Shown: one piece after another, positions 47,510 to 48,888 of the stretch
Layout of the letters: every line of letters begins with the position of its first letter
Position numbering within the stretch: the first letter of the stretch is position 1
Assembly: GCA_934486965.1 (NCBI GenBank)
Contig: CAKSQP010000002.1
Span: 1-48,888, forward strand
Reading direction: 5' to 3'
Source of the DNA: an uncultured Eubacteriales bacterium
GTDB taxonomy: Bacteria > Bacillota > Clostridia > Oscillospirales > UBA644
DNA length: 48,888 nt
The notes under the pieces: model-generated
Seen by the model: the letters and a program-made list of their open reading frames with translations, nothing else
Database searches by the model: none
Told to the model about the DNA's origin: nothing
Program-made: the position numbers and the translations under genes

Positions 47510-48145
47510 TCAGTCCTCGGTTTCTTCTTTTGTGGTTGAGATGGATTTGTCAATATCGGCGAGCGCCGCGTCTATCGTTTTCTTTGCCGAAAGAAGTTTT
47601 TCCCTTGTCGAGAACGCAAAGAACTCCGCGTTCTTGACCATGTAGTCGCTTTTGATTTTGGCGGCTTTGAGAATTTCTTCGCTTTCGTTTTTCGCTTTTT
47701 CGCTTTCGCTCTTCAGTTTTTCTATTTCTTCGTCCTTTTCCGAAAGCAGGGCGCGGACTTCGTCAAGTTCTTTCTGTATTTCGAAAAGTTTCGCCTCGTT
47801 TTCTTTCTGAGAGGCGAACATATCCTCCTCGTTTTCCTTTAAGGCGTCCGAAAGTTTCTTTTCGAGTTCCGCTATTTTTTCGTCGCGGGCGTGCAGTTCG
47901 TTTCGGTTCATATCGTCGAGAACCGTTATCATTCCGTCGCGGTTGTCTATCTCCTGACGGAGCCTGTCTTCGTTTGAGGGCTTTTCTTCCGCCTGTTTTT
48001 TCAGTTCTTCGTATTCTGCGTTCCGTTTCTCAAGCGCGTGCTTTAAGTCGGCTATTCTTTCGTCCTGCTCCAGAATATATTCGGTTACGTCGTCGCGGTT
48101 ATATCCGTTGAACGGCGTTTTTCTGAAAAGTGAATCGTTCGGCAT
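47510..48145 (-). CDS. DivIVA-like coiled-coil protein
   Basis: The 211-residue protein starts with a DivIVA-type membrane-curvature motif, LFRKTPFNGYNRDDVTEYI (compare F-x2-x-RGY-x2-x-EVD). A long coiled coil of Glu/Lys-rich heptads follows from about 25 to 165, then a short C-terminal helix. DivIVA/GpsB/SepIVA family proteins gather at cell poles or division sites and recruit wall or chromosome factors. The N-terminal match is partial. The gene follows DUF4364 by 18 nt with AAAGGAAAAT as its site. Localisation is inference; another coiled-coil protein of the division machinery is possible. Confidence 0.75.
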   Translation of the reverse strand: MPNDSLFRKTPFNGYNRDDVTEYILEQDERIADLKHALEKRNAEYEELKKQAEEKPSNEDRLRQEIDNRDGMITVLDDMNRNELHARDEKIAELEKKLSDALKENEEDMFASQKENEAKLFEIQKELDEVRALLSEKDEEIEKLKSESEKAKNESEEILKAAKIKSDYMVKNAEFFAFSTREKLLSAKKTIDAALADIDKSISTTKEETED

Positions 48146-48163
48146 TTATATTTTCCTTTCGTT

Positions 48164-48685
48164 TTACGACAGTGACGTTATTACGTTTTCGTAGATCGCG
48201 CTCGGGTTTTCCCTGAATTTTTTCGCCATCATATCGCCCTGCATGGGTGTGGGGGCAAGGATTTCGAGTTTCATAAGCCTTGTTCCGTCGTCGTCGAGAA
48301 GATCGAGGGTCACGGTGCAGAAACCGTTCTCTCCCGGTTCGGAAACATCGGCGGTAATGCATATCCCCCTGCGTATCTTTGCGACCGTCACGGCGGCTTC
48401 CGCAGCGACCTTTTCCCTTGTCGTTATAGGTATCTTCGTCTTGAGTTCCGCGACGACTTTTCTGCCGTCGTCGTTTATTACGGCGAATTTCTCGCCCTCG
48501 TCGTTATAGTCCGTTACAAGACCGAGTTCGATAAGTTTCGCAATAGCCGTTTTGGTGTCGATATAATTCACGTCCGCGGCGGCGACTATGTTGCAGAGGG
48601 TCTCCGTTTCCGAAAATCCGCCTGCGCAGTTCAGAGCGAACAGAACGAGTATTTTCATTTCATCGTCATTAAAGGCGGCGGGCAT
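48164..48685 (-). CDS. DUF4364 family winged-helix protein
   Basis: The 173-residue protein matches DUF4364: DEMKILVLFALNCAGGFSET at the N-terminus, a winged helix with VNYIDTKTAIAKLIELGLVT, a small beta hairpin with FAVINDDGRKVVAEL, and a C-terminal domain with CTVTLDLLDDDGTRLMKLEI and LAPTPMQGDMMAKKF. These are probable transcription regulators of unknown target, common in Clostridia. GGAGG lies seven bases before the ATG. It is the first gene behind a sigma-A-type promoter and is followed by the DivIVA-like gene. Confidence 0.88.
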   Translation of the reverse strand: MPAAFNDDEMKILVLFALNCAGGFSETETLCNIVAAADVNYIDTKTAIAKLIELGLVTDYNDEGEKFAVINDDGRKVVAELKTKIPITTREKVAAEAAVTVAKIRRGICITADVSEPGENGFCTVTLDLLDDDGTRLMKLEILAPTPMQGDMMAKKFRENPSAIYENVITSLS

Positions 48686-48716
48686 AAATATTCCTCCTTA
48701 TATACCGATATATTCT

Positions 48717-48745
48717 ATATTAACATATTTTATCGCCGTTTGCAA
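48717..48745 (-). promoter_or_regulatory. Sigma-A promoter of the DUF4364/DivIVA-like operon
   Basis: On the minus strand TTGCAA (48745-48740), 17 nt and TAATAT (48722-48717) precede the DUF4364 start by 31 nt. Confidence 0.7.
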
Positions 48746-48797
48746 TAGTTTTTGAAAAATATGTTGCCCCGTTTTTATATCTCTGCCGCTTTTGCTA

Positions 48798-48826
48798 TTG
48801 ACAAAACTGTGTTTTTATTGTAAAAT
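48798..48826 (+). promoter_or_regulatory. Sigma-A promoter of the gene at the right edge
   Basis: TTGACA (48798-48803), 17 nt and TAAAAT (48821-48826) lie 46 nt before the ATG at 48873 on the plus strand. Confidence 0.8.
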
Positions 48827-48872
48827 ATACGGGTATAACTGTTCGGCTTGTCCGAAGAAAGGTGAAACATCA

Positions 48873-48888
48873 ATGAGTAACACAACAG
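48873..48888 (+). CDS. Start of a plus-strand gene cut by the right edge
   Basis: The ATG at 48873 follows GAAAGGTG and reads MSNTT before the window ends. The promoter and ribosome binding site support a real gene, but five codons do not allow identification. Confidence 0.6.

Overview
The window is a stretch of a Clostridia (Firmicutes) chromosome. SigG and a GerW/YtfJ-type protein point to an endospore former. HemZ, YqeG, ScpA/ScpB, a DUF4364 protein, AddA/AddB and RecD2 fit the same class. Genes are tightly packed, with ATGA overlaps, AGGAGG-type ribosome binding sites and several near-consensus sigma-A promoters with 17-nt spacers. Order or family cannot be fixed from the sequence alone.

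Region 1 (1-12846, minus strand) is a surface polysaccharide operon of the Wzx/Wzy type. It is read leftward from one promoter at 12818-12846. In transcription order it holds a membrane acyltransferase, a flippase, a hexapeptide acetyltransferase, a GT32 transferase, the initiating sugar-1-phosphate transferase, a GT4, a membrane metallophosphoesterase with altered motifs, two Wzz-like proteins (the second fused to a degenerate GGDEF domain), a Wzy/O-antigen-ligase-like polymerase, a second GT4 and the start of a GT2. Two more membrane acyltransferases are read divergently (12926-14973).

Region 2 (15072-37333) begins with sigG on the minus strand, whose upstream region carries a full match to a sigma-F promoter. 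A long plus-strand run of DNA repair, tRNA quality control and stress genes follows: addB, addA, a nadE-derived gene that has lost the catalytic residues of both domains, recD2, comFC, two INS-superfamily tRNA-editing deacylases (ybaK-type and proX-type), pncB, recJ, rel, dtd, an MBL hydrolase, hemZ and a uridine-kinase-like nucleoside kinase. Between proX and pncB lies a 100-nt segment that folds into a three-way junction, a candidate structured RNA.

Region 3 (37351-40158) holds rpsU behind a perfect sigma-A promoter, then yqeG, an endonuclease IV-like gene and an M24 aminopeptidase.

Region 4 (40131-40960) is a small A+T-rich islet. It has an XRE regulator divergent from a frameshifted SLOG-fold gene, nested palindromes between them, and a candidate small RNA with a perfect promoter and its own terminator running against the 3' end of the SLOG gene.

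Region 5 (40967-46054, minus strand) holds a MATE exporter and the operon [degenerate site-2 protease paralogue]-[site-2 protease]-scpA-scpB-DUF2953-ytfJ. Region 6 (46106-48888) holds a second metallophosphoesterase, secG, a 33-residue membrane peptide, a DivIVA-like coiled-coil protein, a DUF4364 regulator and the first codons of a plus-strand gene.

The most unusual items are the NadE pseudoenzyme, the Wzz-GGDEF fusion, the two RNA candidates, the XRE/SLOG islet and the sigma-F promoter in front of an isolated sigG. No CRISPR array, insertion sequence, rRNA or tRNA gene was seen.
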